The notes beneath the pieces are model-generated. The model ran no database searches and was not told where the DNA came from. It saw only the letters and a list, made by a program, of their open reading frames with translations. From contig JAWLCW010000004.1 of the NCBI GenBank assembly GCA_041686935.1, positions 124,001-188,000 of the forward strand: a stretch of DNA of 64,000 bases. The letters run 5' to 3'. The position numbers and the translations under genes were made by a program. Shown piece by piece: positions 45,292 through 54,860 of this stretch. The stretch comes from Mariniphaga sp041686935. Its GTDB lineage: Bacteria; Bacteroidota; Bacteroidia; Bacteroidales; Prolixibacteraceae. How positions within the stretch are numbered: the first letter of the stretch is position 1; each line of letters begins with the position of its first letter.

Positions 45292-45360
45292 TCGTCCCCC
45301 TTGACCGCTAATATAATCTGATTGCATTTTGCTGTATTCAAAGGGGGATTCAGGGGGATT
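45292..45360 (+). repeat. Repeat unit C, copy 2
   Basis: Matches 44331-44400 (TCGTCCCCCTT start, AATCTGATTGCA middle, TTGCTGTATTCAAAGGGGG end). The 257 bp that follow, up to the FecR start, hold no gene; the last part is AT-rich and may contain the original sigma/FecR leader. Confidence 0.75.
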
Positions 45361-45622
45361 GATGGCACTGAAAAAAATAAAATTTGTTTGCTTATGAGCT
45401 TACCTTATTTCCAATTTCTAACCTCAGTAACAAGGCAAACCCCCCAATGACTCATGCCTAATTACCTTATTTTTTATCTGATTAATAGGGAAGTTGCTAC
45501 AAATATTTTCGCGGCGCTGCCGCTATCTTTCTAAAGTTAACATATTGTTTCAAAGATTTTTTAAAAATATTTAAAATTTTTTGATGATGTTTTCCTCCCT
45601 CATGTCTTTATAGGGTATAAGC

Positions 45623-46810
45623 ATGACATTTATGAGCTACGAAAAATATAAAAATTACTCCACCGAAGAATTCATCCTCGATGACGACTTCATGAAATGG
45701 GTGTTGCACCCGACCCAGGAAACCGACCGGTACTGGAACGATTTCCTGAAAGTTCACCCCGAAAAAAAGCAGCAGGTAAAAGAAGCCGTTTTTATGATTA
45801 AAGCCATTCGGGCAGTTGAACCTGCCTTTTCACAGCAACGGTTCCACCAGGTTTACGAAAATGCACAATCTTCTTCAAAGCCAGTTCGCAAAATCGGCTG
45901 GATGGTAGCCAAAATTGCTGCTGTATTCCTTTTACTTGTCTCCATTGGCGGTGTGTGGTATTATTTACAAACCGAACGGCAATCTTTCCCCATGGAGTTG
46001 GCAACTGCCGAACAACTGGAAAAGGGAAGGGTCATTTTACCCGATGGCACGGTAAACGAGTTTGAAACCGAACAAACAAAAATCCGGCAAACGGCTGCAG
46101 GCGAGCTGACGATTAACAACGACACAGTATCACTAATTGAATCTTCTGCCAAAACAGAAAAGCAAGCTTTAGCTCAGGTGATTATTCCTTACGGAAAACG
46201 TTCGGATATTACCCTGGCCGACGGAACCAGAATCTGGCTCAACGCCGGCAGTCAGCTTTCTTACCCGGTTAAATTTACCGGAAATACAAGGGAAGTTTAT
46301 CTGGCGGGTGAAGCCTTTTTTGAGGTGGAATCCGATCCGGCAAAACCATTTCATGTAGTTACCGGTGATATGAGAATCAAAGTAACAGGTACAAAATTTA
46401 ATGTTACATCGTATGCCGGCGACCAAACTACGCAGGCGGTATTGCTTTCCGGGAAAGTGAGCGCTGCAAAAAACCAGCGGTTTGCCCGTCCCGTGGAACT
46501 CCGGCCGGGTGAACGGATTGTTTACAACAAGCAGAAAGACAACATGGAAAAAGACCTTGTGGATGTGGAACTCTATGCCTCGTGGGTTAACGGGTACCTG
46601 AGATTTGACAACGAACCGGTGGAAAACATCTTTAAAAAACTGGAACGGTATTACAATAAAAATATTTTAACAGAGAAGCTCTCCGGCCAACCTAAGTTCA
46701 CTGGAAAACTCGATTTGGCCGACGACCTGGAGAAGGTGCTGAAAAACATCGGTTTTTCAGCCTCCTTTTCCGTGGACTACGAAAACGATGTGTATCTGAT
46801 CAGACCGTAA
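45623..46810 (+). CDS. FecR family anti-sigma factor (right locus)
   Basis: 395 aa. N-terminal WVLHPTQETDRYWNDFLKVHP, membrane segment VAKIAAVFLLLVSIGGVWYY (about 95-114), FecR domain (LADGTRIWLNAGSQLSYPVKF; REVYLAGEAFFEVESD; TGTKFNVTSYAGD) and DUF4974 (WVNGYLRFDNEPVENIFKKLERYY). Partner of the right-locus sigma factor despite the 1.6-kb gap. ATG 45632 (MSYEKY) is a second possible start. Followed by SusC after 130 bp and a hairpin. Confidence 0.94.
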   Translation: MTFMSYEKYKNYSTEEFILDDDFMKWVLHPTQETDRYWNDFLKVHPEKKQQVKEAVFMIKAIRAVEPAFSQQRFHQVYENAQSSSKPVRKIGWMVAKIAAVFLLLVSIGGVWYYLQTERQSFPMELATAEQLEKGRVILPDGTVNEFETEQTKIRQTAAGELTINNDTVSLIESSAKTEKQALAQVIIPYGKRSDITLADGTRIWLNAGSQLSYPVKFTGNTREVYLAGEAFFEVESDPAKPFHVVTGDMRIKVTGTKFNVTSYAGDQTTQAVLLSGKVSAAKNQRFARPVELRPGERIVYNKQKDNMEKDLVDVELYASWVNGYLRFDNEPVENIFKKLERYYNKNILTEKLSGQPKFTGKLDLADDLEKVLKNIGFSASFSVDYENDVYLIRP

Positions 46811-46867
46811 AACGTAAAAGTGAATTGCCTATGACTTAGAAAGAATCTAACAATCTGAACAATGAAA

Positions 46868-46899
46868 AAACCGGGATGTGCGCCAACAGACCCCGGTTT
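46868..46899. terminator. Hairpin between FecR and SusC (right locus)
   Basis: AAACCGGG (46868-46875) pairs with CCCGGTTT (46892-46899) around a 16-base loop. Position and stem sequence parallel the hairpin at 41372-41405. A longer SusC frame from 46878 would overlap it, which argues for the start at 46941. Confidence 0.55.
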
Positions 46900-46940
46900 C
46901 AAGCGAATTCTTATTTAGTAATAAAAATCAAAACAAAATT

Positions 46941-49900
46941 ATGAATTATTATGAAGAAAAAGGAGATTTTTTGAAATATCTCCGTAAAACAATGCGAATT
47001 ATGCGGCTAAGTTTGTTTTTAATAATATTAAGCACAGCAATGGCCTTCAGTGCCACCTCCTATTCGCAGAATGTAAAACTTACAGTTGACTTAAATAATG
47101 CTACCGTAAAAGAGGTGATTAAAGCCATTGAAAACCAAAGTGAATTTCTATTTTTTTACCAGGAAAAGCATGTTGATTTAAGCCGGCAGGTAACCATTCA
47201 TGTGAACGAAAAGGATGTGGAAACCATCCTGAATCAGCTTTTTGCCGGAACAAATAATATATACGTGATTAGCGACCGACAGATTGTACTTGGTATAGCT
47301 CCGAGAAAAGAACTGGAAAGACAGGCGTTTAGGCTCAATGAAAATATGAAACCGGTAATCGAGCAACCTCAGCAAAAAGAAATCACCGGGAAAGTAACCG
47401 ATACCAGGGGACTCCCTGTACCAGGTGTTTCGATAATTGTTAAAGGTACTACCATTGGCACGGTAACCAATGGAAATGGGGAGTTTTCGCTAAGCATTCC
47501 ACTAAATGCCGAAATTTTGCAGTTTTCGTTTGTGGGGATGAAAACGCAGGAAGTGGCGATTGAAAGCCGTACAACATTCACTGTAGTTTTGGAAGAAGAT
47601 TTTGTTGGAATTGAAGAAGTGGTGGCTATTGGTTACGGTACCATGCGCAAAAGTGATTTAACCGGCGCTGTTAACAGGGCTAATATTGAATCTTTTCAAG
47701 ACCAACCTAATGTATCTATTGCCCAATCATTGCAAGGTAGCGTAGCTGGATTGAATGTTGGAGCAGTAAATCGGGCAGGACAGGAACCGAGCATTTCTAT
47801 CAGGGGCCGTACATCTATTTCAGGAGCACAAAGTCCGTTAATTGTAATAGATGGAGTTATTTATCGTGGTAATCTGATAGATTTAAATCCTAATGATATT
47901 GGTTCTATTGATATTTTAAAGGATAATAGTGCAGCGGCTGTATATGGTTCGCAGGCTTCAAATGGCGTAATATTAATTACTACAAGAATGGGAAAAGAAG
48001 GTAAAGGAAAACCTGTATTCAGCTATTCCGGAAGCTATGCTATGCAAGAGCCTATTAATGAATTGATACCATTGACTGGTGAAGATTGGATAGATAGGAT
48101 TGTCAGTATAGACTGGCGAAATAGCAGAACTGCTGAGTCAGGGTATATTGAGCCTAATCCCGACTATATTGTCACTACTAACTTTAAAGACACCGATCAA
48201 CGACTCAATTATGAAGCGGGTAAAGAAACGGATTGGGATAGAATTGTAACCAACCCTAATATGTACAGCCAAAACCATAATCTGAGCATGAGTAGCAGAA
48301 CCGAATTTTTAAATTATTTTATCTCGTTCGGTTTTTCTGATGTCAAAGGATACATGAAAAATGAAGATTATAAAAGGTACAATGCCCGTATTAATGTTGA
48401 TAATCATATTGCCAATTGGCTTGTTATTGGGATGCAATCCTCGTTTACTCTCAGTGATTATTCAGGTGAACCTTTATCTCCCAGTACCAGGTTTTTACCA
48501 CCATATATGGCTGCATATAAAGAAAATGGAGAACTTAACATGCCATTCCCTCACTGGCATTCCATAGCCGGATTAGGGACTGATGATAATAATACAAGGA
48601 ACAATTTGTTTGGAAATATTTATGCCGATATATCTATTCCTTTTATTCCAGGATTATCGTACAAAATAAATTTTTCCAATAATTTGATCAACAATCAGCA
48701 TTTTAACTTTAACCCATTTTCCGGTAACATGCAAGGAAGAGGTTCGAAAATTCACTCAATCAACCATAATATGCTGAGTGATAATATTCTCACTTATAAC
48801 CGCACCTTAAAAGAAAGGCATAAAGTTAATGTTACATTACTTTATGGTTTTGAAAAAAGAAATTTTACAATGACCCGCGCCCAGGCACAAAATTTTGCTA
48901 ATCCGGTATTGGGTTATAATCAATTGCAAGCAGGTAGTTCTGAATTGCAACAAGCTATATCTGGCGCATGGGAGGAATCAAGCCTTTATTCCATGGGCAG
49001 AATTGCATATACATTATTTGACAGATATTTATTCACAGGGACTGTCAGGAGAGATGGATTTTCAGGTTTTAGTGAAAAAAATAAATTTGGGGTTTTTCCA
49101 TCACTGGCATTAGGTTGGTTATTATCTGAGGAGCCTTTTATGAAGGAAGTTACAGCACTTAATTATTTAAAGCTCAGGGTTTCATACGGTTCAACAGGAA
49201 ACAGAACTGTTGGCAGGTATCAAACGCTTGCAAGAGTTTCGGGTGGTTATAACTACATAAATGCGAATGAGGAACCGGTTTTTACACAAGCAATTACCAG
49301 CCTCGCAAGTCCTGGTTTAAAATGGGAAACAACTACCGGTACAAATTTTGGTCTGGATTTTGGATTTAGTGATTCCCGTATTTTAGGATCAATAGAATAT
49401 TATAATAATAATACCACGGATTTATTGTATAATGTAGATGTGCCTTCCATTAGCCGTTATTCTAATTTTCCGGATAACTTAGGGAAAATCCACAATCATG
49501 GAATAGAGCTCTCTTTGTCAACTGTAAACATCAGAGCAAATAATTTTCGATGGAGGAGTGATTTTGTTTTTTCCAGGTCGAGGGATGAACTTGTATCATT
49601 GCTTGGTTTTGACATCGACGGAGATGGGATAGAGGATGATCTTGTGTCAGAGGGATTATTTATTGGAGAACCTCTGAGAGTAATTTACAATTATGAGACA
49701 ACAGGTGAAATGTACCAGTTGGGAGATGAAATACCAGACTGGTCTGAAGTAGGAAATTTTAAAATCATCGATCAAAATGATGATGGAAAGATTGATATAC
49801 TTAACGATTATAAAATATTAGGCTACCAGGATCCATCCTATAGATTTAGCATTGCCAATACATTTGAATATAAAAACTGGACCTTATATGCTTTTATAAA

Positions 49901-50318
49901 TACGGTACAGGGAGGTAAGAATTATTATTACATGTTAGACGATGACAGGGAAACTCAAGGTGGATTTCGCAGTTCTTCAAATACTTATAATTTGAACCTG
50001 GCATACAGCTACAACGAATGGCGGCCGGAAAATCCGGATGCATGGTATCCGGCAATTGTTTCCAGCACCAGTGTTGCAGCGCGCAGAATAGTACAACGAA
50101 ATTTTATTCGTTTACAGGATGTATCTCTTTCTTATTCTGTCAGCCCTGAAGTTTTAAACAGGATTAATATCGAAAGTTTAAGAGTTTTTATTACCGGAAA
50201 AAACCTGATTACCCTTACAAATTGGCCTGGGTTAGACCCTGAAACGGGAGATTTGTTACATATGAATAAACGTCCATTATTAAGAAGTTATTCATTAGGC
50301 GTCAACTTTGAATTTTAA
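46941..50318 (+). CDS. SusC/RagA TonB-linked outer membrane transporter (right locus)
   Basis: 1125 aa from ATG 46941 (MNYYEEKGDF). After the signal segment (MRLSLFLIILSTAMAFSATSYSQ) come STN (VDLNNATVKEVIKAIENQSEF), the beta-sandwich domain (ITGKVTDTRGLPVPGVSIIV), the plug (EEVVAIGYGTMRKSDLTGAV; LKDNSAAAVYGSQASNGVI) and a long barrel ending SLGVNFEF. Its N-terminal 215 residues resemble those of the left SusC much more than the barrels resemble each other, so the two import different ligands under similar regulation. Base composition changes near 47.66 kb, at the same domain border as in the left gene. Confidence 0.93.
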   Translation: MNYYEEKGDFLKYLRKTMRIMRLSLFLIILSTAMAFSATSYSQNVKLTVDLNNATVKEVIKAIENQSEFLFFYQEKHVDLSRQVTIHVNEKDVETILNQLFAGTNNIYVISDRQIVLGIAPRKELERQAFRLNENMKPVIEQPQQKEITGKVTDTRGLPVPGVSIIVKGTTIGTVTNGNGEFSLSIPLNAEILQFSFVGMKTQEVAIESRTTFTVVLEEDFVGIEEVVAIGYGTMRKSDLTGAVNRANIESFQDQPNVSIAQSLQGSVAGLNVGAVNRAGQEPSISIRGRTSISGAQSPLIVIDGVIYRGNLIDLNPNDIGSIDILKDNSAAAVYGSQASNGVILITTRMGKEGKGKPVFSYSGSYAMQEPINELIPLTGEDWIDRIVSIDWRNSRTAESGYIEPNPDYIVTTNFKDTDQRLNYEAGKETDWDRIVTNPNMYSQNHNLSMSSRTEFLNYFISFGFSDVKGYMKNEDYKRYNARINVDNHIANWLVIGMQSSFTLSDYSGEPLSPSTRFLPPYMAAYKENGELNMPFPHWHSIAGLGTDDNNTRNNLFGNIYADISIPFIPGLSYKINFSNNLINNQHFNFNPFSGNMQGRGSKIHSINHNMLSDNILTYNRTLKERHKVNVTLLYGFEKRNFTMTRAQAQNFANPVLGYNQLQAGSSELQQAISGAWEESSLYSMGRIAYTLFDRYLFTGTVRRDGFSGFSEKNKFGVFPSLALGWLLSEEPFMKEVTALNYLKLRVSYGSTGNRTVGRYQTLARVSGGYNYINANEEPVFTQAITSLASPGLKWETTTGTNFGLDFGFSDSRILGSIEYYNNNTTDLLYNVDVPSISRYSNFPDNLGKIHNHGIELSLSTVNIRANNFRWRSDFVFSRSRDELVSLLGFDIDGDGIEDDLVSEGLFIGEPLRVIYNYETTGEMYQLGDEIPDWSEVGNFKIIDQNDDGKIDILNDYKILGYQDPSYRFSIANTFEYKNWTLYAFINTVQGGKNYYYMLDDDRETQGGFRSSSNTYNLNLAYSYNEWRPENPDAWYPAIVSSTSVAARRIVQRNFIRLQDVSLSYSVSPEVLNRINIESLRVFITGKNLITLTNWPGLDPETGDLLHMNKRPLLRSYSLGVNFEF

Positions 50319-50335
50319 TTTATAAATATACAGTT

Positions 50336-52036
50336 ATGAAAAGTAATAATGTAATATCCTGGACCAATTATAAATTCTATATTTTCATTCTTTTATTCAT
50401 TGGGTTTTCTTGTAATGAAAATGAATTTTTAGATGAAGTCCCAATCGATTTTTATTCTCCAGAAAATTCTTTTATCAACTTAGCTAATTTTGAAGCTGCA
50501 GTTTATAATCTTCACAGTGTTTACAGAGATTATTTCTGGGGGAATGATAGTAGATTTCTTTATTGGGAACCATCTGATTTATCAACGAACTTTTATGTTC
50601 TTAGAGGTAGCAGAAATTTTAACCAAAATTTAGGACCATCAAGTAATGATGTATTAAAGTTGTGGGAGACTTGTTATCAAATAATTTATGATGCAAACGT
50701 TATATTAGGAAGATCGGAAGAGGAAAATGTAACACTTACCGCAAATGAAAAACTGGCCATTCAGGCGGAAGCCAGTTTTTTCAGGGGAATTACATATAAA
50801 ATACTTGCCAACATGTTTGGCGGAGTTCCTATAGTTCTTGAAGAGACTAAAGCTCCAAAAAGAGATTATGTTCGGGCAACCCGGCAGCAAGTTTACGAGC
50901 AAAGTGCTATGGATCTTGAATTCGCAACAGAAAATTTAAAGGAAATTGATCAAGTTGATGATTCACGGATCAATAAGCTGGCAGCAAATCATTATTTATC
51001 TGAGGTTTATGTATCATTGGAAAGATGGGCAGATGCAATTAATGAAGCTTCAAAAGTTATTAATCATCCGGCAACTTCGCTAATGACCGAAAGATTTGGG
51101 ACAAGAATTAACGATCCTGATTTTGGAGGTGATGTTTACTGGGATTTATTCCGGCAGGGAAACCAAAACAGAAGCAGTGGAAATACTGAATCTGTTTGGG
51201 TAATTCAATATGCCTATAATGTGCCCGGGGATGGAGGGAATCAAGGATATATATTGGAACGAATAATAGCTCCTGATCTTACCAGGGCCAATATTCTGCA
51301 AAGTGATGGAAAATATGCCAGTGTACTTAAATATCCAAACAGTTATGTGGCAGGTCGAGGACAAGGATTTATGGCTCCAAGCCAATATTTTCTTTATGAT
51401 TTATGGGAAGAAAGCGGATTTGATCAGGATATAAGAAATTCAGAGCATAACATAATTCGCGACGTTCAGGTAAGAAATCCAGATAATGAATATGACGGGA
51501 AATGGGTGATCGCAGATAATCTTCCTTTGAGAAAAGTTGACCATTCGGATACAGCCCGGTTTTTTTATCCCATTATTGGCAAGGCTGTTACTCCGGGAAA
51601 ACATCCGGCACAATTTTGGCTTGAAGATCAAACTATTCCTGGCTCAATGAATGCTGGAGCAAGAACCTGGCGGGACCATTACGAATTAAGGCTTGCCGAG
51701 ACTTATTTATTGCGGGCTGAAGCTTACCTGGGCAATGGCGAAACTGCTAAAGCAGCCGAAGATATCAACGTGGTGCGCAGAAGAGCCCAGGCACCTGAGA
51801 TTTCACCCGCTCAGGTTGATATAGATTATATCCTTGACGAAAGATTGAGGGAACTTTATTTTGAAAAACTGAGAACGATCACCTTATTTAGGCTAGGAAA
51901 GGGAGTTGACAGGGTTAGAAGATTAAACCCGGCTGTTGCTGAAACAATGGGCGATCACCAAAACTTACTTGGTATTCCTAACAGCGAAATTTTGAAAAAT
52001 ACTGAAGCTGTTCTTGAGCAAAATCCTGGATATTAA
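50336..52036 (+). CDS. SusD/RagB family surface lipoprotein (right locus)
   Basis: 566 aa, 17 bp after SusC. Lipobox in FIGFSCNENEF with acidic residues following. SusD TPR region (FINLANFEAAVYNLHSVYRDY; AEASFFRGITYKILANMFGGVPI) and SusD C-terminal domain (YELRLAETYLLRAEAYLGNG, YILDERLRELYFEKLRTITLFRLGK), ending LEQNPGY. It binds the glycan at the cell surface together with the right-locus SusC. A long hairpin follows before the enzyme genes. Confidence 0.93.
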   Translation: MKSNNVISWTNYKFYIFILLFIGFSCNENEFLDEVPIDFYSPENSFINLANFEAAVYNLHSVYRDYFWGNDSRFLYWEPSDLSTNFYVLRGSRNFNQNLGPSSNDVLKLWETCYQIIYDANVILGRSEEENVTLTANEKLAIQAEASFFRGITYKILANMFGGVPIVLEETKAPKRDYVRATRQQVYEQSAMDLEFATENLKEIDQVDDSRINKLAANHYLSEVYVSLERWADAINEASKVINHPATSLMTERFGTRINDPDFGGDVYWDLFRQGNQNRSSGNTESVWVIQYAYNVPGDGGNQGYILERIIAPDLTRANILQSDGKYASVLKYPNSYVAGRGQGFMAPSQYFLYDLWEESGFDQDIRNSEHNIIRDVQVRNPDNEYDGKWVIADNLPLRKVDHSDTARFFYPIIGKAVTPGKHPAQFWLEDQTIPGSMNAGARTWRDHYELRLAETYLLRAEAYLGNGETAKAAEDINVVRRRAQAPEISPAQVDIDYILDERLRELYFEKLRTITLFRLGKGVDRVRRLNPAVAETMGDHQNLLGIPNSEILKNTEAVLEQNPGY

Positions 52037-52093
52037 AAAACAGGAAAAATGAAATGAGAGTATTTCAAAGATCAAACTAATTTACATACTTCA

Positions 52094-52137
52094 TTTTAGC
52101 AGAAAGAAATTTATGATGAAATTTCTTTCTGCTAAAA
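52094..52137 (+). terminator. Long perfect hairpin after the right SusD gene
   Basis: A 19-bp perfect inverted repeat (stems 52094-52112 and 52119-52137, loop ATGATG) with AT-rich stem. It lies 57 bp after SusD and about 110 bp before the GH28-like gene. The T-tract is weak, so it may trim or partly stop the transcript, making SusC/SusD more abundant than the enzymes. Confidence 0.55.
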
Positions 52138-52245
52138 TATTTCAAATTTCATGAGATGAAGAAAATGCAGTATGGGTCGATTTAGTAGGACCTCTTTGGG
52201 AAACTCTCATTTTTTTACATTTTAACTATTAATAATCGATAGATA

Positions 52246-53760
52246 ATGAAGAAAATAAAAATCACAGATGATAATGGCCGTCGCGGATTCATGAAAAAAC
52301 TGAGTACGGTTAGTATCGGCATGGGTATGGCTTCAGTTGCATTTTCACAAAACAAATCAGCCGGTAGTCAACCGGAAAACACTCGAAAAGAAAGTATCAT
52401 AAATAGTACCGGGGGTTATTTTAATGTAAAAGATTTTGGAGCATCCGGTGATGGAAGTATAAAAGATATCGATGCAATTCAAGATGCAATTAAAGCATGC
52501 AAAGAAAATGGAGGAGGGACTATCTATTTTCCTCCGGGCAATTATGTTTCTGGAACTATTTGGTTTCATGATAATATGACTGTTCATATTGACTCAGGAG
52601 CAGTAATACTGGAAAGTTTTGTCGAAGGAATGGAAAGAGAGATTCGTCCGTCTCGTTCTCATTTATTTCTTGCTGATGGAGTAAATAACATTGCTCTTAC
52701 CGGTTTTGGTTTAATAAGAGGACAGGCAAACATGATGAGACATGATAGTTCCCATAAAGAAAGAGGTTTTAGAAGTAGTGTATTATATTTTAGAAATTGC
52801 ACAAATGTAAAAATAAGAGATGTAAACATATTTGATAGTGATTCATGGACCGTACATGTACATGGGTGTACTCAGGTATTTATCGATTCAATTACTATAA
52901 AAAATGACAAAAAAAGGAGAACAGGTAATGATGGGATTGATATTAATTCATGTAAGTACGTACATATTTCAAACAGCCATATTGTAACAAGCGATGATTG
53001 TATTGTTCTTAAAACAAAGGATCCTGATTTCCCGGATTGTGAGAATGTTGTGGTAAATAACTGTACCTTAGAAACTATGTGTACAGCACTAAAATTCGGA
53101 AGCGAAACGCATCGCGATTTTCGGGATATTGTTTTCTCCAATTGTATTATTAAAGATACTTCTCAGGGATTATCAATTGTTTTAGTAGATGGGGCTACTA
53201 TTGAAAGAGTTACTTTTTCCAATATATTTATTCAGAATGTAGGTGAGCATTGGCGAACTCCTGTTTATCCTGTTTTGTTTCATGTTTCTCAAAGAACTCC
53301 CGAGTCTCGTCTCGGAAAAGTTCGGGATCTAACTTTAAACAATATTAATGTAAACAGCAATTATGGCATGGTAATCCAGGGTACTGAAAAGAGCAATATT
53401 GAAAACCTGAAGATTCGAGACATCAATTTTAGGGTAGAAGATAATTTGGTATTTATTCCCAGACGAATGAATTATAAATATGGTCCAAAATTTGGCACAG
53501 AACAAATGGTTGAGAATGAATACAATGAGAATAACTTTCATCCAGCATACATAAATGTTAGCCATGTTACCGATCTTGATATTGAAAATATTCGGATTTA
53601 TATGACAGAGAAAGCTGAAATGAATAATGATCGGGTAGGTGTTTCTTTAGATGAAGTTGATAAAGCATTGGTCATGAATTGTTCTGTATGTGCATCAAAA
53701 AATTCTATCAAAAGTTTACATACAACTGACACAGAATTATTAAATAGTAATAGAATATGA
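52246..53760 (+). CDS. GH28-like polygalacturonase-type hydrolase
   Basis: 504 aa. Tat-like leader (NGRRGFMKKLSTVSIGMGMA). The right-handed beta-helix begins FNVKDFGASGDGSIKDIDAIQDAIKAC, the pectate-lyase-3/GH28 entry motif. Catalytic Asp candidates are in GNDGIDINS (Asp 229) and SDDCIVLKT (Asp 250/251); the canonical GHG His is replaced by TALKFGSETH, as in divergent GH28 groups. Likely hydrolyses uronic-acid or rhamnose-containing backbones in the periplasm or outside. First enzyme gene downstream of the right SusC/SusD pair; AT-rich. Confidence 0.85.
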   Translation: MKKIKITDDNGRRGFMKKLSTVSIGMGMASVAFSQNKSAGSQPENTRKESIINSTGGYFNVKDFGASGDGSIKDIDAIQDAIKACKENGGGTIYFPPGNYVSGTIWFHDNMTVHIDSGAVILESFVEGMEREIRPSRSHLFLADGVNNIALTGFGLIRGQANMMRHDSSHKERGFRSSVLYFRNCTNVKIRDVNIFDSDSWTVHVHGCTQVFIDSITIKNDKKRRTGNDGIDINSCKYVHISNSHIVTSDDCIVLKTKDPDFPDCENVVVNNCTLETMCTALKFGSETHRDFRDIVFSNCIIKDTSQGLSIVLVDGATIERVTFSNIFIQNVGEHWRTPVYPVLFHVSQRTPESRLGKVRDLTLNNINVNSNYGMVIQGTEKSNIENLKIRDINFRVEDNLVFIPRRMNYKYGPKFGTEQMVENEYNENNFHPAYINVSHVTDLDIENIRIYMTEKAEMNNDRVGVSLDEVDKALVMNCSVCASKNSIKSLHTTDTELLNSNRI

Positions 53761-53989
53761 ATACTTTATATTTAGTTTAATCAGAATATCGCGAAATCGA
53801 ACAAAATTCTGAATAAAAGGATTCAAAACTGGATATTCAAATCTTACTGATAGTTTCCAGATTAAAGTGGGCGCTTCTAAATCAATAGAACGTTTCTATC
53901 CATTTTGGGCCCGACAGATAATACATCCCATCGAATTTTGCTTTCAGAGTGGGGCAAATATTATTAAAAACAATTAAATACGGATAAAA

Positions 53990-54856
53990 ATGAATAAATA
54001 TCTTTTCTACGGAATTATTTTATTGATCTCGATGAGTATTTTCTCATGCACCTCACCCAAACCCGGTGCCTTTATAACTGAAACCGGTGTTTGCACCAGC
54101 GTTTCCAATGCCGGTATGCTGGCTGAGCATGGCTATACGTTCATCGAAGAAAGTGTGGGCCGCTTTTTAATGCCAACCAAAAGTGAGGAAGAATTTAACG
54201 AGATGCTGCAGCAGGCACAGAATGCAGCCATTCCCGTAAAAGCCTGTAACAGCTTTATCCCCGGCAGCATGAAGAGCGTCGGCCCCGATGCCGTTCATCC
54301 GGAAATCCTGAAATATATGGAAACCGCTTTTCGCAGGGCACAAAAAGCCGGTGTGGAATACATCGTTTTTGGAAGCGGGGGTTCACGCAATATTCCTGAA
54401 GGATTTTCCCGTGACGAAGCCCGCCGGCAGTTTATCAGCCTTTGCAGTCAGATGGCACCTATTGCAGCCAGATTCGATGTGGTAGTGGTTTTGGAACCAC
54501 TCAACACAAAAGAGAGTAATTTTATCAATTCTGTTCTTGAAGGCGGTGAAATTGTAGAAGCAGTCGATCATCCCAACTTCAGGCTCCTGGCCGATATTTA
54601 CCACATGCTGATGGACGGTGAAGGGCCGGAAAATATTGAGAAATATGGCCATCTTATTCATCATACCCACATTGCCGAAAAAGAAGGACGGGCTGCACCG
54701 GGAACCCATAACGAAGACTTTACGGCTTACTTTAAAGCGCTGTAAAATGCCGGCTACAAAGGAATGATGTCAGTCGAATGCCGGTGGGAAGATATGGAAG
54801 CCCAGGCTCTGTTAGCAATTGAAACAATAAAAAATCAATTATCAACTTTAGAATAA
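53990..54856 (+). pseudogene. Sugar isomerase/epimerase-like gene with in-frame stop
   Basis: The frame from ATG 53990 encodes a lipoprotein leader (FSCTSP) and a TIM-barrel of the AP-endonuclease-2/xylose-isomerase type (EHGYTFIEESVGRFL; EYIVFGSGGSRNIPEG; VVVLEPLNTKESNF; FRLLADIYHMLMDGEG; HTHIAEKEGR). It stops at TAA 54743-54745 after YFKAL, but the same frame continues NAGYKGMMSVECRWEDMEAQ and runs to TAA 54854-54856. CTG TAA AAT in place of CTG AAA AAT explains it: one base change. The lost last 37 residues contain the Glu metal ligand (SVEC), so the short product (251 aa) is probably inactive. Next gene follows at once, 4 bp on. Confidence 0.8.
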
Positions 54857-54860
54857 AATC

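Noticed and set aside
44041..45360. CRISPR-like array
   Set aside because: Repeats are long, few and modular with unequal spacing and coding sequence between them; no cas genes are near.
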